Source: Coriobacteriia bacterium (lineage in GTDB: Bacteria; Actinomycetota; Coriobacteriia; Coriobacteriales; UBA8131). Taken from it: a stretch of 64,000 bases of DNA. Each line of letters opens with the position of its first letter. Position 1 is the first letter of the stretch. The notes below the pieces were generated by a model that saw nothing but the letters and a program-made list of their open reading frames with translations, was not told the DNA's origin and made no database searches. The DNA is taken from assembly GCA_009784945.1 (NCBI GenBank), contig WQXH01000001.1, forward strand, positions 115,882 to 179,881. Reading direction: 5' to 3'. Shown here one piece after another: positions 48,718 through 60,432 of the stretch. The translations under genes and the position numbers were made by a program.

Positions 48718-49971
48718 CTAGGCTAGCACCGTTTGTAACTCGGCTTTGTCGAGAGGACTTATGACAGCAACAGTAGGCGGGGCGGAAAGTACGTGTTTGG
48801 CAACACGAAGCACATCGTCCAGGCTCACCGCCCTAAATCTCTTGACCACCTCATCAAGTGATAATATCTCAAGATCTTGCACGGCATTGCTGCCGAGCCT
48901 GAGCATATGAGCACGAGTTGATTCTTCAGAAAGCACCAGTTGTCCCACCGAGTATTCCTGAACACGTTTGAGCTCGTCAGCCGTAAGACCTTTATCAATC
49001 AACAGGCTGATCTCTTGTCGTAGTATCCCTATGACTTCTTTGAGGTTGCTTGGTCGGGTGCCCACATAGATAAAGAATTGGGCGGCGTTCATATAAGAAG
49101 AAGTGCCCGCATAAACAGCATATGCCAGCCCACGCTTTTCGCGAATCTCCTGGAAAAGCCTCGACGACATGGGGCCTCCCAATGCCGTCTCCATTAAGCG
49201 ACTGGCAAAACGATCCTCTGCGCCCAAGGGGATTCCTGGCATGCCATAGAGTAAATGAGCCTGCTCGGTTTCCTTTTGATCAAAAGCAAGCAGCTCGCGA
49301 TGAGGCTCATGCACCTCTCCCCTATCATTTGCCGTGCCTGCGGGCATCTGCTCAAAGAAACGTGTCACGAGTGTAACGAGACGCTGATGCTCCACGTTTC
49401 CTGCGGCAGTAACAACCACATTTCCAGCGTGATAGTGTTTGTTGAGGTAATTGGCGCAGTCGTCATGGCTAAAGCCGCCCACGATATCGCGCGTGCCAAG
49501 AATCGAACGCCCAAGTTGATGACTGGGAAACAAAGCCTCAGTAAAAAGCTCACCCACATGATCGGAGGGCTCATCCTCATATCGCGCTATCTCCTCTATG
49601 ACCACTTGGCGTTCGGTCTCGATGGCATCACGTGCAAATTCAGAGCTTTGCAGCATGTCAGCAAGCACCTCGACCGCAGTGTCGAGGTGCTCATAAGTAA
49701 TTCGAGCGTAGTAGCAGGTGTACTCTTTGGAAGTAAAGGCGTTAAGCTCTGCTCCCATGCTGTCAAAAATCATGGAGATGTCCAAGGCAGAGCGAGTGCT
49801 CGTACCTTTGAACATCATATGCTCCATGAAGTGCGTTAATCCAAGCTGCGCGGGCTCCTCGTCTCGCGATCCTACTCGAAACCAGATTCCCAAGGCTACC
49901 GAACGTACGCCACTTATATGTTCAGAAATGACTGCCAACCCGTTAGGCAGTGTGGTTTTCTGATAATACAT
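48718..49971 (-). CDS. M16 family zinc peptidase
   Basis: The 417-residue protein carries the inverted zinc motif HFMEH (HxxEH) near residue 47 with the downstream Glu about 75 residues later (VIEEIARYEDE). It has the second-domain signature GGPMSSRLFQEIREKRGLAYAVYA. In actinobacteria this peptidase lies next to pnp and dapB, as here. Its substrate is unknown, and relatives process peptides or signal sequences. It abuts the TM2 gene with no gap. Confidence 0.9.
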   Translation of the reverse strand: MYYQKTTLPNGLAVISEHISGVRSVALGIWFRVGSRDEEPAQLGLTHFMEHMMFKGTSTRSALDISMIFDSMGAELNAFTSKEYTCYYARITYEHLDTAVEVLADMLQSSEFARDAIETERQVVIEEIARYEDEPSDHVGELFTEALFPSHQLGRSILGTRDIVGGFSHDDCANYLNKHYHAGNVVVTAAGNVEHQRLVTLVTRFFEQMPAGTANDRGEVHEPHRELLAFDQKETEQAHLLYGMPGIPLGAEDRFASRLMETALGGPMSSRLFQEIREKRGLAYAVYAGTSSYMNAAQFFIYVGTRPSNLKEVIGILRQEISLLIDKGLTADELKRVQEYSVGQLVLSEESTRAHMLRLGSNAVQDLEILSLDEVVKRFRAVSLDDVLRVAKHVLSAPPTVAVISPLDKAELQTVLA

Positions 49972-50442
49972 TTACAGCCAGCCTTTATAGCCTCTCAAGT
50001 AGGTAGCTTCCCATTCGTCCTCAATGAGAGTAAGGTACCTGACACCTTCGATGATTCCTATAACCTGCATGACAACATAGGCTAAGCCAAAGGTGAGAAT
50101 ACTTCCGCCCAGTGACACTGCCAGCATGATAATACCTTCGGTCTTGTAGCCAAGGTAAAACTTGTGTAGCCCTAAGGCGCCAAGCACACAAGCCAGAAGC
50201 ACGGCTGGCCATTTTTCTTTCTTGGTGCTTCCTATGCCAGCAGAACGTGTCTTAGCAACGGGCTGCGCTGGTTGTGCATACTGCTGTTGCGGGGGAACTT
50301 GATACGTTGGCGGAGGAACCGGTGCGCTTGGTGCAGGCGCTGCGCCTGGAGTTGCATAGGGCTGCCCAGGCACTGGCTGCCCAGGTACTGGTTGTTGTGG
50401 TACTGCTTGCTGGGGGCTTTGTGGGAATTCGTTTTCGCTCAT
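49972..50442 (-). CDS. TM2-domain membrane protein
   Basis: The 156-residue protein has a Pro/Gln-rich N-terminal half (about 75 residues, including tandem QPVPG units) and a basic bridge (TKKEKWP). A TM2 domain follows: AVLLACVLGALGLHKFYLGY and then a second hydrophobic span. The GLHKFYLG motif is diagnostic. Function of the family is not clear. It sits between pnp and the M16 peptidase gene. Confidence 0.85.
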   Translation of the reverse strand: MSENEFPQSPQQAVPQQPVPGQPVPGQPYATPGAAPAPSAPVPPPTYQVPPQQQYAQPAQPVAKTRSAGIGSTKKEKWPAVLLACVLGALGLHKFYLGYKTEGIIMLAVSLGGSILTFGLAYVVMQVIGIIEGVRYLTLIEDEWEATYLRGYKGWL

Positions 50443-50487
50443 TGTCGTTCCTTCCTACTGATGTTACTTCTTATCTGTGCACAGTTT

Positions 50488-52677
50488 CTAGCGATCTTGA
50501 CGTCGCCTTGGCTGCCTATTCTGATTGCGATCTCTTCCTGCCGCGCGATTATGAGGGCGATCATCTCGTGTGCGGTTTTCGCCACCGCCTCCTTCCGGCG
50601 CATCAGGCTTATTCAATCGGTCAAGCGATATCTTACCTTTATCGTCAATATCAGTTATCTTCACCTGAACGATATCACCCATGGAGAGCACATCCTCAAC
50701 CTGGGCAACTCGTCCCTTTGCTACCTTAGAGATATGCAAAAGGCCATCTTTACCAGGCAAAAGCTCAATAAAGGCACCAAAGGGCTGTATGGCCACCACC
50801 GTACCTTCATACTCCTCCCCTATCTCAGGAACCTTGATGATGGCTTCAATACGCTGTCGTGCTTCCTCTCCACCGGTGTCTTTAGAGGCAATATAGACGG
50901 TGCCGTCCTCGGTTACCTCTATGGTTGCACCAGTTTCTTCTTGAAGGCTGCGAATGACCTTGCCACCGGTGCCAATAACGTCGCGAATCTTATCAACCGG
51001 TATCTTAATGGATATAATACGTGGCGCAAATTCGCTCAGTTCATCTCTTGGTGCCTCAATGGCCTCAAGCATTTTTGAGAGAATATGCGAACGACCTGCC
51101 TTGGCCTGGTCTAATGCTCTGGCCAGAATGTCAACAGAAAGCCCCTTGGCCTTGTTGTCCATCTGAAGTGCAGTGATACCCTTTGCAGTTCCGCAGACCT
51201 TAAAGTCCATGTCGCCTAAAAAGTCCTCTATACCCTGAATGTCAGAAAGAATGGCAACTTGATCGCCTTCTTTGATGAGCCCCATGGCTATCCCGCTTAC
51301 GGGTGCAGAAATAGGCACTCCGGCGTCCATGAGAGCAAGTGTGGAGCCGCAGGCAGAGCCCATGGACGAAGAGCCATTGGACTCAAGGACTTCGCTTACT
51401 ATGCGAATAGTGTAAGGGAAGTCCTCTTCGTTTGGCAAAACTGGCACGAGCGCTCGCTCAGCCAAAGACCCATGACCAATCTCACGCCTCTTGGGTGCGC
51501 CCATGCGTCCTGTTTCTCCCGTGCAAAAGGGCGGAAAATTATATTGATGGATGTAACGCTTGCCAGGCAGTGGATCGATGGTGTCAAGGCGTTGCCATTC
51601 ATTGAGCATGCCGAGAGTAAGTACCGAGAGCACCTGGGTCTGACCCCTGGTAAAGAGGCCTGAGCCATGTGCGCGAGGCAAAAACTCCACACTGGAGGTA
51701 ATTGACCTGATTTCATCAGCTGCTCGTCCATCAACGCGCTCGCCAGTTTCCAATACCATGGCGCGCATCGCCCTCTTTTCGAGCTCTTTGAGCTCGGCAG
51801 ATATCTCTGCGCCATATTCTTGGAGCTCTTCGGGCTCAAAACCCTCTTTAATGCGTGTTTTTAGATCGGATACCTGCAACATGCGCTGTTGCTTATCGGG
51901 GTGACGAAGAGCTGCGCTCATGTCATCATAAAACTGCGCAAGACTCTCAGAAAGACCGGGCGTTGGCTCACCAAGTGGATATTCGCGCTGCTCGGGGGCT
52001 ACTGCGTCTATCAAGCGCTGCTGTACCTTGCAGAACTCTGCTATCGCCTGATGACCAAAAACCATGGCAGCAAGCATGTCTTCTTCTGAAACTTCTTGAG
52101 CTCCTGCCTCAACCATTGAGATATAGTCCGCAGTACCTGCAATCACCAGCTCAAGGTCGGAGTTTTCCTCTTCTTCAAAAGTAGGATTGATGATGAACTC
52201 GCCTGTATCGATATTGCGTCCAACACGTACAGCAGCAGCTGGGCCATCAAAGGGTACTCCGCCTACGAGCAAGGCAGCAGATGCGCCCATCACGCCAATG
52301 ACGTCAGGCTGGTTGACCTGATCTGCGCACAGTATGGTTGCTACGATCTGCACCTCATTGCGAAACCCTTCAGCAAAGCCTGGGCGAATCGGACGGTCGA
52401 TCATTCGCGCCATCAAGGTGCCTTTGTCCGAAGGTCTGGTTTCGCGCTTCAGGTAGCCACCGGGAATCCTGCCTACCGCGTACATGCGCTCGACTACATC
52501 CACCGTCAGGGGGAAGAAGTCAGTGTCGCGGCGCTCTGGAGAGACAACTGCTGTAATCAAAAGAATAGTCTCGCCTTGCTCAACGAGTATGGAGCCCGTA
52601 GCCTGGCGTGCAATCTCGCCGGTAGTCAGGCAGTACTCCTTGCCAAAGAGCTCAAAGCGTTCTGTATGTTTTGTCAT
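50488..52677 (-). CDS. pnp: Polyribonucleotide nucleotidyltransferase
   Basis: The 729-residue protein has two RNase PH domains (the second with GSACGSTLALMDAGVP and MDFKVCGTAKGITALQMD). A KH domain follows (VIGTGGKVIRSLQEETGA), then an S1 domain (YEGTVVAIQPFGAFIELLPGKDGLLHIS) and a basic Arg/Asn-rich tail. It degrades RNA from the 3' end with phosphate. It follows rpsO by 11 bp, the classical rpsO-pnp pair. Confidence 0.98.
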   Translation of the reverse strand: MTKHTERFELFGKEYCLTTGEIARQATGSILVEQGETILLITAVVSPERRDTDFFPLTVDVVERMYAVGRIPGGYLKRETRPSDKGTLMARMIDRPIRPGFAEGFRNEVQIVATILCADQVNQPDVIGVMGASAALLVGGVPFDGPAAAVRVGRNIDTGEFIINPTFEEEENSDLELVIAGTADYISMVEAGAQEVSEEDMLAAMVFGHQAIAEFCKVQQRLIDAVAPEQREYPLGEPTPGLSESLAQFYDDMSAALRHPDKQQRMLQVSDLKTRIKEGFEPEELQEYGAEISAELKELEKRAMRAMVLETGERVDGRAADEIRSITSSVEFLPRAHGSGLFTRGQTQVLSVLTLGMLNEWQRLDTIDPLPGKRYIHQYNFPPFCTGETGRMGAPKRREIGHGSLAERALVPVLPNEEDFPYTIRIVSEVLESNGSSSMGSACGSTLALMDAGVPISAPVSGIAMGLIKEGDQVAILSDIQGIEDFLGDMDFKVCGTAKGITALQMDNKAKGLSVDILARALDQAKAGRSHILSKMLEAIEAPRDELSEFAPRIISIKIPVDKIRDVIGTGGKVIRSLQEETGATIEVTEDGTVYIASKDTGGEEARQRIEAIIKVPEIGEEYEGTVVAIQPFGAFIELLPGKDGLLHISKVAKGRVAQVEDVLSMGDIVQVKITDIDDKGKISLDRLNKPDAPEGGGGENRTRDDRPHNRAAGRDRNQNRQPRRRQDR

Positions 52678-52688
52678 AGGTATAATCC

Positions 52689-52964
52689 TTAGATATTGTC
52701 GCGGATGGAGAGTTTGGCGATGAGTTCACGGTATCTCACCACATCGTTACGCTTGATGTAGGTGAGCAAGCGGCGGCGCTTACCTACCAGCATAAGCAGA
52801 CCACGTCGTGTGTGATGGTCCTTTTTATGTATCTTGAGATGCTCAGTGAGTTCGCGGATACGCTCGGTAAGTATGGCTACCTGCACTTCGGCAGAGCCAG
52901 AGTCCGAGGCATCCTTGCCAAATTCAAAGATAAGTTCTTGCTTTCGTTCCTTGCTGATGGGCAT
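52689..52964 (-). CDS. rpsO: 30S ribosomal protein S15
   Basis: The 91-residue protein shows the S15 signature ([47 protein letters not shown]). It binds 16S rRNA early in 30S assembly. ATG 52964 gives the usual MPISKER-type start, and longer in-frame starts upstream are not needed. A 205-bp gap before it must hold the rpsO-pnp promoter, which I could not pinpoint. Confidence 0.98.
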   Translation of the reverse strand: MPISKERKQELIFEFGKDASDSGSAEVQVAILTERIRELTEHLKIHKKDHHTRRGLLMLVGKRRRLLTYIKRNDVVRYRELIAKLSIRDNI

Positions 52965-53169
52965 GATGCTACCAACCTTTCTTGTGCATCCTCTCATGCA
53001 CTTTGTCCGCCGCTAGCTGAGAAACCCGTTGGTAGCAACGTGGCTCCAAGCATAGGGCAACTGATAGTGAAGGCTCATTGTAGCACACCTGTGCCGTATG
53101 CGCTCCAAGACCTCAAACAGGGTTGAAACAGGGTATGCCCCAAGCAAGAATCTGAACAGTCATACGCCA

Positions 53170-53772
53170 TTAGCCTTGTGTGAGCTGACGGTGCTCTCTG
53201 GCAGCATAGGCATTCCACACCTCAACAGAACAAGGGTGTATATAACGCTGTCTGCGTATCAAGTGCTCCAACGTTTCGCGATAGCATTTGATAAACAACT
53301 CCTCAAGGGGGATATTGCCGGCAAGAGAACGCAGATGCATGAGCTTAGGCGCAGAGCGCAGTGGCTCAATCATGTCGGCAATATAGATAATCATATCTAA
53401 ATCGCTCATATCAGTAGCAGCCGAGGTGTGACGCTCTATCGCTGTTATGATGGTTTGTGGCAACCCAGGATACTCCTCTGCAACGGCACGTGCGCCGGTT
53501 TGGGCATGAAGAAGCGATACAAGTTGGCGTGGATCATCTGGCAAGGCGATGCCATAGTGCTGGGAGCGCGCTACGAGCTCTTCGTCGCTGTAGTTTTTAT
53601 CCCAGTCATGAAGAAGTCCAGCCACAAGTGCATACTCAGGATTGGCACCATACACACCTGCCATGAGTGCGGCTATGTCAGAAGTGCTAATTGAATGCAA
53701 CAAGCGATACTGCGTGAGCCGCCCTTCAAGCTTCCTTCGAGCATCTTCATATACGCTAGAGAGATTGACCAT
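53170..53772 (-). CDS. yqeK: YqeK family HD-domain Ap4A hydrolase
   Basis: The 200-residue protein has the HD-domain residues expected for YqeK: GLLHDWDKNYSDEEL, LLHAQTGA, ERHTSA and LDMIIYIADMIEP. YqeK cleaves diadenosine tetraphosphate symmetrically. ATG 53772 is used, giving a 17-bp overlap with nadD. A much longer upstream frame would run through nadD. The pairing nadD-yqeK is conserved in many bacteria. Confidence 0.88.
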   Translation of the reverse strand: MVNLSSVYEDARRKLEGRLTQYRLLHSISTSDIAALMAGVYGANPEYALVAGLLHDWDKNYSDEELVARSQHYGIALPDDPRQLVSLLHAQTGARAVAEEYPGLPQTIITAIERHTSAATDMSDLDMIIYIADMIEPLRSAPKLMHLRSLAGNIPLEELFIKCYRETLEHLIRRQRYIHPCSVEVWNAYAAREHRQLTQG

Positions 53773-54367
53773 AGAGCCTCTGCTCTCTAATGTAAGATAA
53801 CGCTTGTGGAGGAATAAGGTCTTGCACATCTTTGCCAGCAAAGAGCATGCTGCGTACCAGGCTTGACGAGAGCTCCTGCGCATCCATAGGCAGCTCAATA
53901 CAGGTAAACTCCTGGGGAAGTTCACGGTCTGTGCCAGACCCTGGTCTTTTTGCATAGAGCACGACTACCAACTGCGCTATCTCATGCGCATCCTTCCAGG
54001 TAGGTAAATCGGTAGCAGTGTCCTCACCAAGAATCAAGAACAGCTTACTTTCCTCCCCATATAATGTCCTTAACTCGCGCAGGGTATCAACACTGTAGGT
54101 AATCTCTGGTCTCATGATCTCGAGCGGAGACACCTCAAATCCCTCAATATCAGCACAGACCGCCTGTAGCATGTTGAACCGATGCTGAGGGTCAGCAAAT
54201 GTTTTGCCAAGTTTCCTCACCGGTTGGCCAGTAGGCACAAAGAGTACTTTGTCAAGCGAATGGCTCTCTAAAGCTGCTTGTGCCAGATCCATATGTGCGT
54301 TGTGCACCGGATCAAAAGTTCCGCCCAGTATGCCAATCTTTTCTATTTCACGAGCGAATCTGACCAT
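53756..54367 (-). CDS. nadD: Nicotinate-nucleotide adenylyltransferase
   Basis: The 203-residue protein has GILGGTFDPVHNAHM, the nucleotide-binding start of NadD, then VPTGQPVRK, LILGEDTATDLPTWKD and SSSLVRSML near the C-terminus (SSTxIR-type motif). It makes deamido-NAD in NAD synthesis. ATG 54367 lies inside the end of proA (20-bp overlap). Confidence 0.94.
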   Translation of the reverse strand: MVRFAREIEKIGILGGTFDPVHNAHMDLAQAALESHSLDKVLFVPTGQPVRKLGKTFADPQHRFNMLQAVCADIEGFEVSPLEIMRPEITYSVDTLRELRTLYGEESKLFLILGEDTATDLPTWKDAHEIAQLVVVLYAKRPGSGTDRELPQEFTCIELPMDAQELSSSLVRSMLFAGKDVQDLIPPQALSYIREQRLYGQSL

Positions 54368-55616
54368 CTCCGTCCAGTAAAAACTTGGTTGACGTAAGCG
54401 CCGTGAGCCCCATGGGGCCTCGTGCGTGGAGTTTTTGCGTTGAGATACCAATCTCAGCACCTAAACCAAACTCCCCGCCGTCGGTAAAACGGGTGGAAGC
54501 ATTAGCATACACAGCAGCAGAGTCAACTTCTGCAAAGAAACGCTTTATAGCGGCGTGGTTTTCTGAGAGCATGCTCTCAGAATGCTTGGTTGAGAAGTTA
54601 TTGATACGCTCAATAGCCTCGTCTAAACCGCTTACACATTTGATGGAGATCTCTTTGTCCAGGTATTCTGTCTTCCAATCCTCTTCTGTAGCAGGCACAA
54701 AGAATTGCTCAGCTCCGCTGAGCTGTGCGGCAGTCTGTGCTGTCAGCTCATCTCCGTGCACCAGCACCTTGGCCTCAAAAAGAGCCTCGAGCATGCTGGG
54801 CAGCTCTCTTTTGGCGATGCATTCATCTATCAAAACAGATTCAATGGCGTTGCAAACTCCTGGGCGCTGCGTTTTTCCATTAATCAAGATAGGTACAATG
54901 ATCTCGCTTCTTGCGTCTTCATGTACGTAGAGGTGGCAGTTTCCCGCTCCTGTTTCTATGACAGGCACTTTAGAGTTTTCTATCGTACTTTGTATTAATG
55001 AAGCGGGCCCTCGAGGAATCAAGACATCCACTAGGCCTTGCAGCTGCATGAGCTCGGTGGCAGCTTCCCGGCTGGTTGTTTCTATGGATTGGAGCCAGTA
55101 CTCGGGCAGACTCGCGGCTCTGCCAGCCTCATATAAAACCTTGGTCATGGCAGTGTTTGAATGCGAGGCTATCGAGCCCCCTCTCAGCAGGCAGGCATTG
55201 CCCGTCTTGAGGCACAGTCCAGCAGCATCAGCAGTAACATTGGGGCGTGCTTCGTAGATCATCGCCACAACACCGAGGGGAACCCTTATCTGCCTTAACT
55301 GAATACCGTTGTAGAGCGTACGCCCTTCAACCACTTCGTCAAGCGGGTCCTTTTCGAGGGCAAGCTCCCTGAGCGCCGATGAAATGCCTTCTAGACGCTC
55401 GGGTGTGAGCAAAAGGCGGTCAATGAGGGGCTCAGCAATCCCTTGTGTGCGCGCTGCCTCAACGTCCTTGGCGTTTTCGATTACCAGGTAGTCTGTTTTT
55501 TCCAGCAAAGCTTGCGCCAGAGCCTCTAGCGCCTTGTTTCTTGCAGAGCTATTGAGCCTTGCCATGGCTGCAACCGCCCTTCGGGCATTTTGCGCCTTTT
55601 GTGTAGCTTCTCCCAT
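54348..55616 (-). CDS. proA: Gamma-glutamyl phosphate reductase
   Basis: The 422-residue protein makes glutamate-5-semialdehyde in proline synthesis. It shows an aldehyde-dehydrogenase fold with MIYEARPNVTADAAGLCLKTGNACLLRGG, ETGAGNCHLYV, and the catalytic Cys in KTQRPGVCNA. It follows proB, encoding the step before, by 13 bp. Confidence 0.96.
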   Translation of the reverse strand: MGEATQKAQNARRAVAAMARLNSSARNKALEALAQALLEKTDYLVIENAKDVEAARTQGIAEPLIDRLLLTPERLEGISSALRELALEKDPLDEVVEGRTLYNGIQLRQIRVPLGVVAMIYEARPNVTADAAGLCLKTGNACLLRGGSIASHSNTAMTKVLYEAGRAASLPEYWLQSIETTSREAATELMQLQGLVDVLIPRGPASLIQSTIENSKVPVIETGAGNCHLYVHEDARSEIIVPILINGKTQRPGVCNAIESVLIDECIAKRELPSMLEALFEAKVLVHGDELTAQTAAQLSGAEQFFVPATEEDWKTEYLDKEISIKCVSGLDEAIERINNFSTKHSESMLSENHAAIKRFFAEVDSAAVYANASTRFTDGGEFGLGAEIGISTQKLHARGPMGLTALTSTKFLLDGDGQIRS

Positions 55617-55629
55617 ATCTCATTCCTCT

Positions 55630-58278
<2,649 letters not shown>

Positions 58279-58301
58279 CTTAGCTTATTGCTTGTCTATG
58301 C

Positions 58302-58550
58302 TTACGAAGTGCGGACGTGCACCTTGCGCTTGTCACCATGGGTAAATACCAAAATGCCGTCTTTGAGCGCAAAGAGGGTGTCATCAGAGCCACGACCGAC
58401 ATTATCACCTGGATGGATGCGCGTGCCTCTTTGCCGTACTATGATATTGCCTATCGCAACCCTTTCGCCTGCAAAGCGTTTGACGCCCAGGCGTTTTGCT
58501 TTTGAGTCACGTCCGTTTCTGGTGGAGCCCAGACCTTTTTTATGTGCCAT
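58302..58550 (-). CDS. rpmA: 50S ribosomal protein L27
   Basis: The 82-residue protein is L27: [22 protein letters not shown], then [23 protein letters not shown]. The mature N-terminus reaches the peptidyl transferase centre. It follows rplU by 12 bp. Confidence 0.98.
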   Translation of the reverse strand: MAHKKGLGSTRNGRDSKAKRLGVKRFAGERVAIGNIIVRQRGTRIHPGDNVGRGSDDTLFALKDGILVFTHGDKRKVHVRTS

Positions 58551-58562
58551 TTCTCTCTTGCC

Positions 58563-59240
58563 CTACTCTTCCTTTTTGTCCTCAGAGGACTTCTTGGTGG
58601 TTTTTCTCTTGGGTTTTTCTTCTGCAGGAGTATCTTCTGTAGAAGCCACTTTAGCAGGAGCATCTTCAGCGGGAGCCTTTACCGTTCTCTTGCGAGTAGG
58701 TTTTTTCTCGACCGCTTCTTCTGTGCTCTTTTCTTCTACGCTGCTCGCTTTAGGTTGTGCTGGCTTCGTTGTGCGCGCCTTTTTGACCTCAGTCTTAACC
58801 GCAGTTTCTTCATTGCTCTCAGCAGCCGGTGCAGCTACCTTCTTAGCCGCAGGCTTTTTTTCCACTTTTACTTCATCGCTAGCAGTGCTCTTTTTAGCGG
58901 CCGGTTTTTTGGTGGCCTTAGGAGCTTTACCATCCAGACTGATGCTATCAACCTTAAGCCTGGTTAGGTTTTGACGATGACCCTTAAGACGCTTATAGCC
59001 CTTGCGCTTTTTAAACTTAAAAATAATCTGCTTATCGCCCTTGAATTGATCAACAACTGTCGCCTGAACTTTGGCATTTTCAAGTGCCTCAGCATCGGTG
59101 GTGATTTTTGACCCATCGGCAATAAACACTACTTCCAGCTCAACGGTACCGCCTGGTTCTACAGAAAGCTTTTCGACCTCTATGGTGTCGCCAACTGCAA
59201 CTTTATATTGTTTACCGCCAGTTTTTACTATCGCATACAT
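58563..59240 (-). CDS. rplU: 50S ribosomal protein L21 with long Lys/Ala/Glu-rich extension
   Basis: Residues 1 to about 103 are a normal L21 (MYAIVKTGGKQYKVAVGD, FKKRKGYKRLKGHRQ). About 120 further residues follow, made mainly of K, A, E, P and T with repeats such as KKPAAKK. They should be disordered and resemble histone-tail-like tails. L21 is usually just over 100 residues, so the protein is twice the normal length. The reading frame is open throughout and ends 12 bp before rpmA, so this is not a frameshift artefact that I can detect. Confidence 0.95.
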   Translation of the reverse strand: MYAIVKTGGKQYKVAVGDTIEVEKLSVEPGGTVELEVVFIADGSKITTDAEALENAKVQATVVDQFKGDKQIIFKFKKRKGYKRLKGHRQNLTRLKVDSISLDGKAPKATKKPAAKKSTASDEVKVEKKPAAKKVAAPAAESNEETAVKTEVKKARTTKPAQPKASSVEEKSTEEAVEKKPTRKRTVKAPAEDAPAKVASTEDTPAEEKPKRKTTKKSSEDKKEE

Positions 59241-59297
59241 CAAGTGCCTTTCGTTAGCAGTGTTATTAACTCACCCACTAAAGGGAGTGGAATTCAT

Positions 59298-59372
59298 TGG
59301 CTCCCCGGGTAGGACTCGAACCTACAACAAATCGGTTAACAGCCGATTGCTCTGCCATTGAGCTACCGAGGA
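59298..59372 (-). tRNA. tRNA-Asn (anticodon GTT)
   Basis: Read on the minus strand, the acceptor TCCTCGG pairs with CCGGGGA (one G-T pair), discriminator G and an encoded CCA at 59300-59298. The anticodon arm AATCGG-CTGTTAA-CCGATT carries GTT, and the T loop has GTTCGAGTC. It reads AAC and AAU codons. Confidence 0.95.
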
Positions 59373-59490
59373 GTGCGGTCGCAAGTACAAGATTATAGCA
59401 AAACCTTGAGAGAATACCAGATTTTTATATAAAGCTTTTTCGATACACTCGACTAGAGGGTAAAGTCAGGCTAAAACCTGGCGTCACCAA

Positions 59491-59541
59491 GGCTCGATAA
59501 CCTTCTTATAGACACATGCCTATAAGAAGGGCTCTCGAGCC
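59491..59541. terminator. Strong two-part hairpin between PRC-barrel gene and tRNA-Asn
   Basis: CCTTCTTATAG at 59501-59511 pairs perfectly with CTATAAGAAGG at 59520-59530 (8-nt loop). Outside it GGCTCGA (59491-59497) pairs with TCGAGCC (59535-59541). It lies 29 bp past the stop of the minus-strand gene and probably ends its transcript, although there is no T-run. Confidence 0.55.
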
Positions 59542-59569
59542 TGGATATTAATTTGGTTACGAGCGGTGA

Positions 59570-60391
59570 TTACACCTCTGCGTTAATGGTGAGCAGCAAG
59601 ACTGCGTCGTGCTCTGCAGCCTCAAGTATAATCTCCTTGGTGAGCACTGTGCCCTTTGACACCTTGAATACACCGTTTTCGCTCTCTACGTCTGACTGAA
59701 GTACAGCACCTTCGAGGAAGCCCATGATCTCCTCATCAGAAACCGTTGTCTCCTCTTCGGCTGGCGGAGCGACAACTACTGGCTCTTCGGCTGGCGCAGC
59801 GACAACTACTGGCTCTTCGGCAACAACTGGAGCCGGAGCTTCAGGTACCTCAGTACTTGCCGCCATGACACCAGCACCAAAAGCAGCGGGTGCTGCAACA
59901 ACGGGTGATTCGCCGGTTACACCACGAAGGTCAATAGCAGTGGGGGTTCCGTCATCCACAAATACAAAGTCAGAAGAGAAGAACAAGAAGGAGTCCGAAG
60001 AATACGACTGTCCACTTTCTAACTGCAACTTGGTGACTCCACCACTCACGGTGTCAAATTCAAATCCTTGTACTGGGCTGAGCTTGTTTCCGGTCTTAGA
60101 AAAGACCTCTTCCTTGAGCAAGACATAGCCTTCTTGCAGCACCTTGTTTGAGAAGGCATCATTAGCTGCGAGAAAATCATCGCGGCTTTGCACCATCATA
60201 AAGGTGTCTCCTACTGAGAGCGCCTTTTCAAAGGGTAGAACCAAAATCGAGCCTGTGCTGTCATTATTGATGATGTAGTGACAAACAGTCATCGTATCAC
60301 TGTTAACTCGTAAAGCCTTAACGCTGCCCAGTTTTTTTTGCGACTCCAGTACCACTACGTCTCTGGTAAGAATTGTCTCATTGGTTTCCAT
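59570..60391 (-). CDS. PRC-barrel-like protein with EEPVVV repeat
   Basis: The 273-residue protein has an N-terminal PRC-barrel-like part (DVVVLESQKKLGSVKALRVN, then a second strand-rich half with EEVFSKTGNKLSPVQGFEFD). A Pro/Ala/Val/Glu linker follows with two tandem units of EEPVVVAAPA type (36-bp DNA repeat), and then a C-terminal segment of about 55 residues. PRC-barrel proteins often serve RNA processing or photosynthetic complexes, and here no function is clear. ATG 60391 follows AAGGA. The gene after it is a VanW protein. Confidence 0.55.
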   Translation of the reverse strand: METNETILTRDVVVLESQKKLGSVKALRVNSDTMTVCHYIINNDSTGSILVLPFEKALSVGDTFMMVQSRDDFLAANDAFSNKVLQEGYVLLKEEVFSKTGNKLSPVQGFEFDTVSGGVTKLQLESGQSYSSDSFLFFSSDFVFVDDGTPTAIDLRGVTGESPVVAAPAAFGAGVMAASTEVPEAPAPVVAEEPVVVAAPAEEPVVVAPPAEEETTVSDEEIMGFLEGAVLQSDVESENGVFKVSKGTVLTKEIILEAAEHDAVLLLTINAEV

Positions 60392-60432
60392 AGGTATCCT
60401 TCCTTGCATTGTTCCTGTAATTAAACTCACAT

